38,299 nt of DNA from Acidimicrobiia bacterium (GCA_022827265.1 JAJDTF010000070.1:1-38299), one strand, 5' to 3'; shown: positions 17,501-25,380, counted from the stretch's first letter. Program-made: numbers and translations. The notes: generated by a model from the letters alone, not told the origin.

Positions 17501-19522
17501 CTGCACCTCGTAGGCGGTGCCGTTGACCAGCCCAGTGATCGTCACGATCTTGCCGGTACCGGAATGGCTGCGCGCCCGCCAGCTGCCCCAGGTCGCGTCA
17601 GCGGCAGGTTCGCAGGTCAGCACCGTCGTGTCGGAGTCGGTTGCGGTACAGGCCCGGTACTGCACGTCATAGTCGGTGATGGCCGACCCGGAGTATCCAG
17701 GCTCGTTCCACTGCACGAGGATCTGCCGGTCACCCGCCGTCAGGTCGGGAGCACGCTCGAAGCTCGGCAGCTCCTCAGGCGTTGCAGACTGAGTTGACGA
17801 CCAGCCGCTCTCGCTCCCGCCGCTGCGGGCTCGCACCTGCACCTCGTGCTTGACGCCGTTGCTCAGCTTGGTGATCGTGGTGGTGGTGCCGGTGCCCGAA
17901 TGGCTGTGGGGCGTCCATCTGCCGCATGTCAGGCTCGAACCGCACGTCCGGTATCGAACGTCGTAGCCGTCGACGGTCCCGCCGCTCGGGGGCGTCGAAG
18001 GCGCCCACGTCACCTTCAACTGCCCGTTTGCGGCTTCCACGGTCAGGCTGGCCGGAACCGATGGCCGCCCTGTCTGCACTTCCGGTGTGCCCGACACGAT
18101 CTGCGACCATCCGCCGAGGCCGAAGATGTTGCGGGCCCGCACCCGCACCTGGTAGGCGGTGTCGTTGGCGAGCCCGGTGATGCTGGTGCTGGTGCCGGTA
18201 CCCGAGTGGGCATGTGCGGTCCAGCCGCCCCAGCTCGCGCCGGACGTACAGGTGCTCGGCGTGGCCGTGCACGCGCGGTACTCCACCACGTAGCCGGAGA
18301 CCGCTGCACCGACGGCGCTGGTGGGCGCCCTCCACGACACTGCCAGACCGGCGTTCCTGGCAGACGCCGTGAGCGACGTCGGTGCGCTCGGCGGGTCTGT
18401 GCCGATGGCCGTCAGCGTGCCTGCCGCAGCACGCGCCGCAGTATCGATGCGGTCCGACCCGCTGATCCTGTGCAGAGCAGCCGTCGGGGCGAGGGTGCGC
18501 AGGCGGGCATGCAAGCTGGTGTCGAGTGCCGCGCTCCCGCCGACCAGCACGATCGCACGCGGCCTCAGCTCCCCGATGCGACGCTCGGTGGGAGCCGTCA
18601 GCGCACTCGTCTGGGAGTACAGCACTGCTCCGCCGGTGGTGATCGCCGCGTAGGCAGCGGCTACTCCCATGTCTGCTGGACTCCACCCGTTCGCGATCAC
18701 CACGGTGGTGGAGAGGTTGGGCGCCGCCGCTGCTGCGGTATCGGTGCGGGACGCGCCGCTGTGGCGCGGCACGCTCTGCACCGATGGCGCGAGCTCTCGG
18801 ACACGATCGGCGAGCGATGCTGCGAGCACCACCGTGCCTCCGACGAATTCGACCTGCGAAGGCTGCTGTTCGCGGATGATGCGTTCGGTCGGCGCCGTGA
18901 GGTCGTCGGCGTTGGCCAGCAGCACTGCTGCGTTGGGACGTGTCGCCGCCAAGGCGGCCGCCACGCCCGTGTCTGCGGCGCTGAAGCCGTTCGCCACAAT
19001 GAACGTGGTGGCGTTCGACGGCACCGCCTTCGCAGCCGTGTCGAAGCGGTCGGCGCCCTCGATCCGCCGGACTGCGGCACCGCCGACCAGCGCGACCACC
19101 TCGTCTTGCACTGCGGTTGACAGCGCAGCCGTGCCGCCGACCAGGATCACCGCCGACGGCTGGCGGTCTCGGATGAAGCTTGCTGTACGGGCGGTGAGCT
19201 CTCTCGAGTTCGCATAGAGCACCACGGCGTCGGATTGGCTGCCGCTCTCGAGGGCTGCGAGGGCCGATGCAACGGCCGAGTCGGCAGAACTCCAGCCGTT
19301 GGCGATGACCACGGTGCCGATGGACCGAGTCTGCGCCGACGCCGCGGGTGCCAGCACGGCCGCGATCAACGCGAGGACTGCAAGGGCGGTCCCGCCGCCG
19401 CGCAGTCCCCGACGCAGTCCGGACCGGGTGCTCAGCAGCCGTTCCCGAAGTGCGCGAGAGCCGCCCGAGGATCGCCGGTGCAGCCCGCTGAGCGGTCCAA
19501 ATTGCGTCAATGCAGGCATCAT
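14552..19522 (-). CDS. secreted surface protein: three CWB2 units plus twelve fibronectin III domains
   Basis: A 1656-residue exported protein. A long basic N-region and hydrophobic core (about 44-60) end in a likely signal peptidase site after ASA (61-63). Three cell-wall-binding repeat 2 units follow (about 69-165, 171-265, 272-367), each with I/VANG(W/F)SxAD near its start, a VGG(T/S) strand and an (E/S)GxxRxDTA-like end. Twelve fibronectin III domains of about 105 residues run from 377 to the end, each closing with a TP-type linker. Every FN3 domain has a Cys pair after the YR/YC strand, such as CTATPRDC. There is no LPxTG motif or C-terminal membrane anchor, so CWB2 probably holds it to the wall and the FN3 array extends outward (inference). 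The start ATG 19522 fits the signal; the frame continues open to 19573. Confidence 0.88.
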   Translation of the reverse strand: MMPALTQFGPLSGLHRRSSGGSRALRERLLSTRSGLRRGLRGGGTALAVLALIAAVLAPAASAQTRSIGTVVIANGWSSADSAVASALAALESGSQSDAVVLYANSRELTARTASFIRDRQPSAVILVGGTAALSTAVQDEVVALVGGAAVRRIEGADRFDTAAKAVPSNATTFIVANGFSAADTGVAAALAATRPNAAVLLANADDLTAPTERIIREQQPSQVEFVGGTVVLAASLADRVRELAPSVQSVPRHSGASRTDTAAAAAPNLSTTVVIANGWSPADMGVAAAYAAITTGGAVLYSQTSALTAPTERRIGELRPRAIVLVGGSAALDTSLHARLRTLAPTAALHRISGSDRIDTAARAAAGTLTAIGTDPPSAPTSLTASARNAGLAVSWRAPTSAVGAAVSGYVVEYRACTATPSTCTSGASWGGWTAHAHSGTGTSTSITGLANDTAYQVRVRARNIFGLGGWSQIVSGTPEVQTGRPSVPASLTVEAANGQLKVTWAPSTPPSGGTVDGYDVRYRTCGSSLTCGRWTPHSHSGTGTTTTITKLSNGVKHEVQVRARSGGSESGWSSTQSATPEELPSFERAPDLTAGDRQILVQWNEPGYSGSAITDYDVQYRACTATDSDTTVLTCEPAADATWGSWRARSHSGTGKIVTITGLVNGTAYEVQVRARNANGVGPWSTAGKTTPVSVPARPSTPTAEPGNQKLVVTWVAPADNGLDITGYDVEYCTGTCASTSTDWTDASDVGTDTRHEIGSLTNGTAYKVRVRAINSLGGADQGLGPWSPIRTATPRALPDAPGAPSLEAGDRQIVASWSAPADNGTTINGYNIQYRACTATPRDCSSNPRWGGWQTRTHTDLTSLELPITNLTNATKYEVRVRARIAGGVGPYSAAASESPLGKPAKPATPTLTPGNESLVVTWKAPADNGSAIVRYDVAHCVSTADCSIDGDWLPSPPSTVSGSPPETTYTIALLNNGTTYRVRVRAVNDVGGAGQGLGPWSSSASGTPSLRPEAPAAPSINPGDRKLSLSWGEPSSNGLAITQYIVGFRACTATPRDCTGANPTWGNWAERSYAAASTAATITGLTNGTKYEARVRARNANGLGPWSSAANTIPLAAPSTPTGLILEPSNEQFVVSWSEPASHGAAITGYQVEHRDCTATRKDCTSSPKWNQQWTSVTVAAGTTKTTIRSLMNDTAYQVRVRATSDTGNSGWSPIKSAIPAAVPAAPVIETPEFDDRQLRVAWEEPDDRDSTIEHYEVAYRACTATDPITTFKTCATNPTWGNWRLHGDTGASLSRIITGLTNGTAYQVRARAQNEKGWGPWTETPAVGTPVGAPSAPTMPRVTTGNMALTVNWIVPRANGSTIDGYDVRYRACLATNADTAVLTCASNPTWAARWQEHTHADDSTSTIVGSLINGTAYQVRVRATTDANRKSPWSKAAVGMPRGAPDAPTLTLASGNRQLIVTWPRPNARGSAITSFQLRYCDNEDTAKDCTSDYDDWTMRTIGASSTRYPISGLTNDNEYFVEMRTFSSSHGESSWTSRATATPGAPNPPSTPRLTAGNAQITVTWTAPAKNHSDITEYEVAYCNDTDDECSAVGGAGWQTPVSHTDLTDLSTVLSSLTNGKTYRIRVRAQNDQGWGTWSSLATARPTSA

Positions 19523-19662
19523 GCCGGACCCTATTTCTCGCCACTCTGCGGGTAGGGGATGGCAGCATCGCACCTCGCCGCTGGTGTGCTCGCATGGTTT
19601 TTTGAGGCCGTCGAGCCGGCGAGGAGGTGCTGCGACGGCACCCGCGTCCGGTTTGGCCGACG

Positions 19663-20442
19663 TCAGATCGCCGAGACGGTGCGGCCGAGCAGCCTGAACA
19701 GCGGTTCCTTGGTGGCTTCGAGCGCTTCGGAGACCTCTTCGTGGGAGATCTCTCCGTCGAACATCCCGGCTGCCATGTTCGCTACGACGGCGATGCCGGC
19801 GTAAGGGATGCCGGCCTCACGGGCTAGCGCCACTTCCGGATAGCCGGTCATCCCGACAACGCTGCCGCCCATCTGCGCATACATGCGAATCTCCGCGGGT
19901 GTCTCGAAGCGGGGCCCGTTCGTGCAGACGTAGGTGGCGGTAGGCGCCACGTCGATGCCCTCGGCCGCAGCGGCGGCGGCCAGAGCTGCACGCAGCGACG
20001 GGTCGTAGGGCGTCGTCATGTCGGTGTGGGTGACCTGTCCCGGCTGGTCGAAGAAGGTGGCAGCTCGGCCGGTGGTGAATTCCAGGTAGTCGTCGAGCAG
20101 CAGGAACGCCCCGGTGCCCCGCTCGGGCACCATCGAGCCCACGACGCTCACCGCGAGGATGGCCGTGGCCCCCAGATCACGAATCGCCGCGATGTTGGCC
20201 CGGTAGTTGATGGCCGACGGCGGGATCGAGTGGTCGCCGCCGTGGCGCGGTACGAAGACGATTCTTCGCCCGTGCCAGCGCCCGGTCATGGCGTGAGCCT
20301 CGCCCCAGTCGGTCTGCACCATCTGGTGCTCGGCCTCGCTCAGGCCGGGAAGCTCGTAATAGCCGGTTCCCGCGATGATGCCCACCGGGGGGCGCTCGCG
20401 GCCTGCTGCGCTGGTGTCGCCCATCTCGCTCATCTCGCTCAC
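19663..20442 (-). CDS. S-methyl-5'-thioinosine/thioadenosine phosphorylase
   Basis: A 259-residue member of the MTAP/PNP type 2 family, cleaving a 5'-methylthionucleoside with phosphate to a purine base and methylthioribose-1-phosphate. The phosphate-site GTGYYE (about 25-30), PRHGGDH (65-71), NYRANI (79-84) and the GPRFETPAEIRMYAQMGG signature (176-193) followed by VGMTGYPE are clear. The base-contacting region reads VANMAAG, with Asn222 where adenine-specific MTAPs usually have the Asp-x-Asp segment. An Asn favours 6-oxopurines, so methylthioinosine is the likelier substrate (inference). The coupled upstream amidohydrolase supports this. GTG 20442 overlaps its stop as GTGA; ATGs at 20433 and 20424 are alternatives. 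Confidence 0.85.
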   Translation of the reverse strand: MSEMSEMGDTSAAGRERPPVGIIAGTGYYELPGLSEAEHQMVQTDWGEAHAMTGRWHGRRIVFVPRHGGDHSIPPSAINYRANIAAIRDLGATAILAVSVVGSMVPERGTGAFLLLDDYLEFTTGRAATFFDQPGQVTHTDMTTPYDPSLRAALAAAAAAEGIDVAPTATYVCTNGPRFETPAEIRMYAQMGGSVVGMTGYPEVALAREAGIPYAGIAVVANMAAGMFDGEISHEEVSEALEATKEPLFRLLGRTVSAI

Positions 20443-21785
20443 GTCCCCGATTCCTGCGCCAGTCGTTGCGCCCGATGCTGCACTTCATAGCGAGCCCGTG
20501 ACTCGTCGACGGTGAGGCAGACCCGGTCCGCGACCACCCGCTCGCCGCCGACCCACACATCGGTGACGTGGCGACTGCCGCCGGACCATGCCACATGGGC
20601 GATCAGTTCCTGCGGGGAGGTGACCGGCACGAACGCGACATCGTCGATGTCGAGCCGGATCATGTCGGCCCAGCGACCCGCTTCCAGCACGCCGATGTCC
20701 AAGCCGAGCGCCTCGCCGCCGCTGCGAGTGGCCATCGAGATGACCTGCTGCGCGGTCATCACAGTGGGGTCGAGCGCGGTCACCCGGGCCAGGAGCGAGG
20801 CAATCTTGATCTCCTCCCACAGGTCGAGGTCGTCATTGGACGCAGGCCCATCGGTAGCGAGCGACACCGTGATGCCCCGCTCGATCATCTCGGGCACCCG
20901 CGCCACGCCCGACCCCAGCTTCATGTTGCTGACCGGGCAGTGCGCCACGGCCACGCCCGCCGAGGCGTAGATATCGAGGTCGGCGTCGTCGAGCCAGACG
21001 CTGTGCGCAGCCAGCACCCTGCCGTCCAGCGCTCCGGCATCAGCAAGGAGCCTCGGCACGCTGGCGCCGCCGTGCTTGTTGGCCAGCGCGTCGCCCTCAT
21101 CGGCGGTCTCGGCGACGTGAATGTGCAGCAGGGCGTCGCGCTCGCGGGCAGCAGCAGCGATCTCCGCGCACGGGCCCACGCCGAGGTCGTACGCCGAGTG
21201 CGGCGCGAACCCGACGGTGACGCGGCCCGACGGGTCGTTCTGCTCGTCGTGTACCCGGGCGATCTCAGCAACGCGGTCGGCGACGCTGCCGCCCTGGTCG
21301 AGGTGCGCCACCGACAGCACTCCCGGGCACATGACCTGCCGGATGCCGGCCTGGCGGCCCGCATCGATCACCTCGTGCTCGAAGGCGTACATCTCGCAGG
21401 TGGTCGTCACACCCGAGCGCAGCATCTCGACCGAGCCCATCGTCATTCCCCACCACACATCGGACGGTCGCAGGCGCCCCTCACGCGGCCACATCACCTC
21501 GGTGAGCCATGCCATCAGCGGCAGGCCGTCGCCTGCACCGCGCACCAGCGTCATCGGCGTGTGTGCATGGGTGTTCACCAGCCCCGGCATCAGCAGGCCG
21601 CCCATGTCGATCACCGGTGCATCGGTGGCGGGCGCATCCGCTGCCGCCCCCACCCACGCGAGCCGCCCGTCGGCCCCCACGTCCACCGCTGCGCGCTCGA
21701 TCATCGCGAAGTCCTCGTCGCAGGTCAGCACGACATCGGCGAGGTATCGAGTCTCACCGGAGCGGGCATCTGAACCGTTCGGCAC
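20439..21785 (-). CDS. amidohydrolase, MTA/SAH deaminase type
   Basis: A 448-residue metal-dependent amidohydrolase of the TrzN/AtzA and MTA/SAH deaminase group. It would remove the 6-amino group of 5'-methylthioadenosine or S-adenosylhomocysteine. Metal and catalytic elements are visible: H73 and H75 in LVNTHAHTPM, H223 in HIHVAETADEG, H261 in AAHSVWLDD, and D312 in SLATDGPASNDDLDLWEE. It ends on the start of the phosphorylase, so the two are translationally coupled: deamination to methylthioinosine, then phosphorolysis. A 48-bp gap separates it from the divergent livH-type gene, so their promoters must share that region. Confidence 0.88.
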   Translation of the reverse strand: MPNGSDARSGETRYLADVVLTCDEDFAMIERAAVDVGADGRLAWVGAAADAPATDAPVIDMGGLLMPGLVNTHAHTPMTLVRGAGDGLPLMAWLTEVMWPREGRLRPSDVWWGMTMGSVEMLRSGVTTTCEMYAFEHEVIDAGRQAGIRQVMCPGVLSVAHLDQGGSVADRVAEIARVHDEQNDPSGRVTVGFAPHSAYDLGVGPCAEIAAAARERDALLHIHVAETADEGDALANKHGGASVPRLLADAGALDGRVLAAHSVWLDDADLDIYASAGVAVAHCPVSNMKLGSGVARVPEMIERGITVSLATDGPASNDDLDLWEEIKIASLLARVTALDPTVMTAQQVISMATRSGGEALGLDIGVLEAGRWADMIRLDIDDVAFVPVTSPQELIAHVAWSGGSRHVTDVWVGGERVVADRVCLTVDESRARYEVQHRAQRLAQESGT

Positions 21786-21833
21786 GGCCTCATCTTCGCA
21801 CCGGCAAGCGGCGAAGGGTCAGCGCGCCCGCCC

Positions 21834-22796
21834 GTGACACAATCTGCGGCCGTGACGCTGTTCCTGCAGCGGGTCTTCGACTCGTTCGCCAATGGCTCCG
21901 CGTATGCAGCCTTGGCGGTGGCGATCTCGATGGTGTTCCGCTCGACCGGGGTGCTGAACCTCGCGCAGGGCCAGATGGCCATGCTCTCCGCATACATAGC
22001 GGTGGTATTCGCTGCCGGGGCGGATCCCGGCGTGGCGTTCTCGGGCTGGCTGACGCCGTTCGCGACGCCGTGGCCGATCTGGGCGGCAGTTGCCGGCGCA
22101 GTGATCGTGTCGGCAGCGGTGGGAGCCCTGCTGGAATACACGGTCATCCGGCCGATGCACGGCGATCCCGTGCCGACCATCGGGGCGACGCTCGGGCTGT
22201 ACCTGCTCATCGGCACATTCGTGGTGAAGCACTTCGGCGGTCGCCAGCGGTTCCTCGGCTCTGCGTTCCCGCAGGAGCACACCGACCGGTTCGTCATCGG
22301 CGGTGCTCGGCTGTGGTTCGACACCATCGGGCTGACGCTCACCATGCTGGCGGCCATCGGGCTGCTCGCGCTGATCCAGCGCACCACCAAGGTCGGGCTC
22401 GCGTTCCGGGCGATCACGTCCAACCGCGACAGCTCTGCGCTGGTGGGCATCAGGGTGGAGTGGGTGGTGATGGGCGGATGGGCTGTCGCCGCTGCCTTGG
22501 GAGGGCTGGCCGGCGGGCTCATCGCCGGCGAGCTGAACGTACGCCCCGACATGATGGAACGCCTGTTGATCTTCGGACTTGCAGCTGCCACCCTCGGCGG
22601 CCTGCGCAGCCCGGCGCTGGCGCTCGCCGGGGGCTACCTGTTCGCCTTTGCCGAAACGATGATGGCTGGTTACGTCGGCTTCATCGACAGCCAGGTCACG
22701 CTGGTGTGGGCGCTCGGCGTGCTCATCGTGGTGCTGGCGGTGCGCCCTTCGGGCCTGCTGTCGCGCAAAGCAGCGCGTGAGGGGCTGCGGACGTGA
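21834..22796 (+). CDS. branched-chain amino acid-type ABC transporter permease, LivH family
   Basis: A 320-residue integral membrane protein with about eight hydrophobic segments. The N-terminal signature FANGSAYAALAVAISMVFRSTGVLNLAQGQMAML is the LivH pattern, and ATLGGLRSPALALAGGYLFAFAE near the end is also typical. GTG 21834 is used; GTG 21852 is equally possible. Its stop overlaps the livM-type start as GTGA. LivH/LivM pairs import amino acids, amides or urea; no ligand can be assigned here. No ATPases (LivG, LivF) or binding protein are adjacent. Confidence 0.88.
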   Translation: MTQSAAVTLFLQRVFDSFANGSAYAALAVAISMVFRSTGVLNLAQGQMAMLSAYIAVVFAAGADPGVAFSGWLTPFATPWPIWAAVAGAVIVSAAVGALLEYTVIRPMHGDPVPTIGATLGLYLLIGTFVVKHFGGRQRFLGSAFPQEHTDRFVIGGARLWFDTIGLTLTMLAAIGLLALIQRTTKVGLAFRAITSNRDSSALVGIRVEWVVMGGWAVAAALGGLAGGLIAGELNVRPDMMERLLIFGLAAATLGGLRSPALALAGGYLFAFAETMMAGYVGFIDSQVTLVWALGVLIVVLAVRPSGLLSRKAAREGLRT

Positions 22797-23791
22797 CCGA
22801 TTCTGATGCGGCGGCGTGGCCTACCCGGCTGACCGTCGCCGCACTCGTCGCGATCGCTGCGCTGGTGGTGGTCGTGCCGCTGCGGGCATCGTCCACGTTC
22901 CTCACCGATGTCACCCAGCTCGCAGCGTTCTGCCTCACCTTCGCAGGCCTGTGGCTGCTGACGCACCGGATGGGGCTGCTGTCGGTCGGGCACGGTGCGC
23001 TCACCGGGTTCGGCGCCTACGCGGCGTTGCACGCAGCGAACGACTTCAGCTTGCCGCCGATGCTGATGCCGCTGGCCGGCTTTGCTGCGGGCTGCGCAGT
23101 CGGAGCGCTGCTCGGCATCCCGGCGCTGCGGTTGCCGAAGGCATACCTGGCGCTGCTGACCCTGTCAGCAGCCGTGGCGTTCCCGATCGTGCTGCGCCAG
23201 CTCGACGGCCCGCTGCCGGTCACCCTCGACGGCGAGTTCATCGCGCCGTCCTGGACCGGCATCGCACCGAACGACGAGCACATCTGGGAGTTCTGGGTAG
23301 TGGTGGCCTGGGTGGCGGTCGTCTTCTGGCTGCTGCATCGCCTGCTGACCGGGCCGATAGGACGGGCACTGGTCGCGACCAGGGACGAGCCGACGGCCGC
23401 AGCGGCGTTCGGCGTGTCGGTGTACCGGCTGCGCCTGGCCGGGGTGAGCCTCAGCAGCGGTCTGGCCGGGCTGGCGGGCGGACTGATGCTGGTGCCGGTG
23501 AACTTCAACGATCAGTCGCTGTATCCCGAGGAGCTGTCGATCAAGCTGTTCGCGCTGACGATCGCCTTCGGCAGCACCGCAATCGGCGGCAGCCGGCTCA
23601 TCATGACGGTGCCGGCGGCGACCGTTCTGGTGCTCTTGCCCGTCTGGCTCGTCGATCGGCCCGGTTGGGTCACCCAGGGCGGCTGGATCGGATTCTTGAA
23701 GTCCGAGTTCTTCCTGTATGCGGCGCTGCTGCTGGTGGCCGCTTACGCACGCAGCCGCCGGGCGCGCTCCGTCCGCTCCTACGACGCATGA
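22793..23791 (+). CDS. branched-chain amino acid-type ABC transporter permease, LivM family
   Basis: A 332-residue polytopic membrane protein. The LivM region RMGLLSVGHGALTGFGAYAALHA (about residues 60-85), GIPALRLPKAYLALLTLSAA and GRALVATRDEPTAAAAFGVSVYRLRLAGVSLSSGLAGLAGGL are characteristic, the RDEPTAAAAFG loop being the contact for the ATPase. GTG 22793 overlaps the livH-type stop by 4 bp. The end overlaps the ATG of a 16-codon micro-ORF. Confidence 0.88.
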   Translation: MTDSDAAAWPTRLTVAALVAIAALVVVVPLRASSTFLTDVTQLAAFCLTFAGLWLLTHRMGLLSVGHGALTGFGAYAALHAANDFSLPPMLMPLAGFAAGCAVGALLGIPALRLPKAYLALLTLSAAVAFPIVLRQLDGPLPVTLDGEFIAPSWTGIAPNDEHIWEFWVVVAWVAVVFWLLHRLLTGPIGRALVATRDEPTAAAAFGVSVYRLRLAGVSLSSGLAGLAGGLMLVPVNFNDQSLYPEELSIKLFALTIAFGSTAIGGSRLIMTVPAATVLVLLPVWLVDRPGWVTQGGWIGFLKSEFFLYAALLLVAAYARSRRARSVRSYDA

Positions 23792-23838
23792 CCGCCGCCG
23801 CCGAGCGCTGGGAAGCAGAGCATGGAACGACGGGCTGA
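23788..23838 (+). CDS. 16-codon micro-ORF between livM and the methyltransferase
   Basis: ATG 23788 overlaps the livM stop as ATGA, and the frame ends at TGA 23836-23838, giving MTAAAERWEAEHGTTG. Its first residues closely resemble the start of the methyltransferase downstream (MSAAERWDAKY). It is most simply a broken or duplicated methyltransferase start; a coupling leader peptide is the alternative. No evidence shows it is made. Confidence 0.35.
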   Translation: MTAAAERWEAEHGTTG

Positions 23839-23898
23839 TCCGGTGCCTGCGAGCCGCGATGCGGAGGTGCCGATGAGCGCCGCGGAGCGCTGGGATGC
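23797..23898 (+). repeat. direct repeat spanning micro-ORF and methyltransferase start
   Basis: The 20-bp units at 23797-23816 and 23879-23898 match at 18 of 20 bases, and both encode AAERW(E/D)A just after an ATG. The 82-bp spacing suggests a local duplication of the methyltransferase 5' end, followed by decay of the first copy. Confidence 0.6.
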
Positions 23899-24469
23899 CA
23901 AGTACGCCGACTGGCAGGAACCAAGTCCAGCGTCGGATTTCATCACCGGCCAGGCCGGGCTGCTGGCCGACTGCCCGACCGCTGTCGATCTGGCTGGCGG
24001 TACAGGCGGCACAGCATTGTGGCTCGCCGAACGAGGCATCGACACTGCACTGGTCGACGTCTCCGACCGAGCGCTGGAGATCGCCAGGAACGCCGCAGCC
24101 GAGCGGGGCGTACCGCTGCACACGATCTGCGCCGACCTCGAAGCCGATCCCCTGCCGACGCCGGCGCAATTGGCTCGGCTTGCAGCCTCGGCGATCTTTG
24201 ATGGCGGCTGGCACGCGGCGGTGTGCACCAACTTCCTGCACCGACCCCTGCTGAGCGCGCTTCGCGACTTCCTCGTGCCCGGCGGTATCGCCTTCGTGCT
24301 GATCGCCACCGTCGAGAACCTGCTTGTCAACGCGCTCCCGGGACGCCCCTACCTGGTGGAGCCAGGCGAGCTGCCCGAGCTGTGCAGCGGCCTCGACACG
24401 ATCAGCTTCGACGAGGGCTGGTTCGGACAGCGCCATGAGGCACGGCTCGTCGCGCGCCGCCCGCACTGA
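23873..24469 (+). CDS. class I SAM-dependent methyltransferase
   Basis: A 198-residue protein with a Rossmann-type SAM site: VDLAGGTGGTALWLAERG (motif I, about residues 38-55), ALVDVSDRALEIARN (acidic post-I strand, D62), then FLVPGGIAFVL. The layout resembles TehB-like small-molecule methyltransferases. ATG 23873 (MSAAERWDAKY) is preferred because W-D-x-x-Y before the SAM site is typical of this group; ATG 23822 would add 17 unrelated residues. It follows the livHM pair on the same strand. Substrate is unknown. Confidence 0.82.
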   Translation: MSAAERWDAKYADWQEPSPASDFITGQAGLLADCPTAVDLAGGTGGTALWLAERGIDTALVDVSDRALEIARNAAAERGVPLHTICADLEADPLPTPAQLARLAASAIFDGGWHAAVCTNFLHRPLLSALRDFLVPGGIAFVLIATVENLLVNALPGRPYLVEPGELPELCSGLDTISFDEGWFGQRHEARLVARRPH

Positions 24470-24473
24470 ACAG

Positions 24474-24497
24474 CGTCGGGCGGTGCGCGCCCCGACG
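24474..24497. terminator. hairpin between convergent genes
   Basis: CGTCGGG (24474-24480) and CCCGACG (24491-24497) form a perfect 7-bp stem with a 10-nt loop. It lies between the convergent methyltransferase and SDR genes and could end transcription from both sides. There is no T-tract. Confidence 0.4.
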
Positions 24498-24543
24498 GGC
24501 ATGTCGCTCCATCCGATCGAGTGTGATCGAAGTGGCGGTTGGA

Positions 24544-25380
24544 TCAGCCGAGCAGCCAGTCCGCGGGGGTGATGTCCGCGTCGGCGTAGAGCCGCGACTG
24601 GAAGCGCCGCATGCCCGACAGCCAGCGGTCGATGTCGGATGCTTTGCGCTCGCGGTAGGTCTGCACCTCAGGGTGGGGCAGCACCAGGAAGCGTTCCTCG
24701 GCCATGGCCTCGATGACCGTGTCGGCCAGCTGCGAGGGCTGCAAGATGCCGTCGCCAGCGGCCGCGCCCGGCGTGCCGCGCTCCTGGTCGCCATTGCCGG
24801 TGCGATCGGGGCTGTTGGCCAGGATGTTGGTCTCCACGGCCTGCGGGCACAGCATCGACACCACGATGCCCTTGTCGCCGTAGGTGATGGACAGGAACTC
24901 GCCCAGCGACACAGCGGCGGCCTTGGTGACCGCATATTGCATTGAGCCGAGTTGCGTCAACAGGCCCGCCGCCGAGGCCGTGTTCAGCAGGTAGCCGCCG
25001 CCGCGCTCGACCATGACCGGCACCGCTGCACGTGCCGCGTACACATGGGACATCACGTGCACTTCCCACATGCGCTGAATCTCGTCGTTCGCCGCTTCGA
25101 GCCCGCCCTGGGTCACGTAGCCGGCATTGGAGACGAACACATCGAGCGCGCCATGGGCCGCCACTGTGTCAGCGACCACCGTCTTGATGGCCTCCTCGTC
25201 GGTGACGTCGAGCCCGACGGCCGTGCCGCCCACCTGGTCAGCCACTGCCTGCGCGCCGGCCTCGTCGCGGTCGACGACCACCAGCGCCCGTGCCCCTTCA
25301 GCATTGAAGCGCTCGATGAGCGCCTCCCCGATTCCGCTCGCGCCGCCGGTGACGACAGCGACCTTTCCAGCAAGTTCCAT
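24544..25380 (-). CDS. SDR family oxidoreductase
   Basis: A 278-residue classical short-chain dehydrogenase/reductase. The nucleotide site is TGGASGIG (residues 11-18), followed by D37 after the second strand (VVVDRDEAG, suggesting NAD), NAG (85-87), the catalytic Ser in LLNTASAAG (S136) and YAVTK (Y149, K153). ATG 25380 (MELAGKVAVVTGG) is the natural start; the frame extends to 25605 as shadow sequence. A 52-bp gap separates it from the divergent CoA-transferase gene. Substrate is unknown, probably an alcohol or hydroxyacyl compound. Confidence 0.9.
   Translation of the reverse strand: MELAGKVAVVTGGASGIGEALIERFNAEGARALVVVDRDEAGAQAVADQVGGTAVGLDVTDEEAIKTVVADTVAAHGALDVFVSNAGYVTQGGLEAANDEIQRMWEVHVMSHVYAARAAVPVMVERGGGYLLNTASAAGLLTQLGSMQYAVTKAAAVSLGEFLSITYGDKGIVVSMLCPQAVETNILANSPDRTGNGDQERGTPGAAAGDGILQPSQLADTVIEAMAEERFLVLPHPEVQTYRERKASDIDRWLSGMRRFQSRLYADADITPADWLLG

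Noticed and set aside
14552..18400. Regular repeats resembling a CRISPR or tandem DNA array
   Set aside because: The periodicity of about 315 bp comes from divergent FN3 domains in one protein, not from short identical repeats with spacers.
17775..19595. 606-codon minus-strand frame and 424-codon plus-strand frame over the FN3 gene
   Set aside because: Both are alternative-frame shadows of the CWB2/FN3 gene, rich in Arg and without domain features.
19589..19615. T-run next to a small GC stem, as a terminator for the phosphorylase gene
   Set aside because: The T-run lies on the wrong side of the stem for either gene direction.
21786..21833. Specific promoters for the divergent deaminase and livH genes
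   Set aside because: The 48-bp gap must contain or adjoin both promoters, but I could not pick out convincing -35/-10 pairs.
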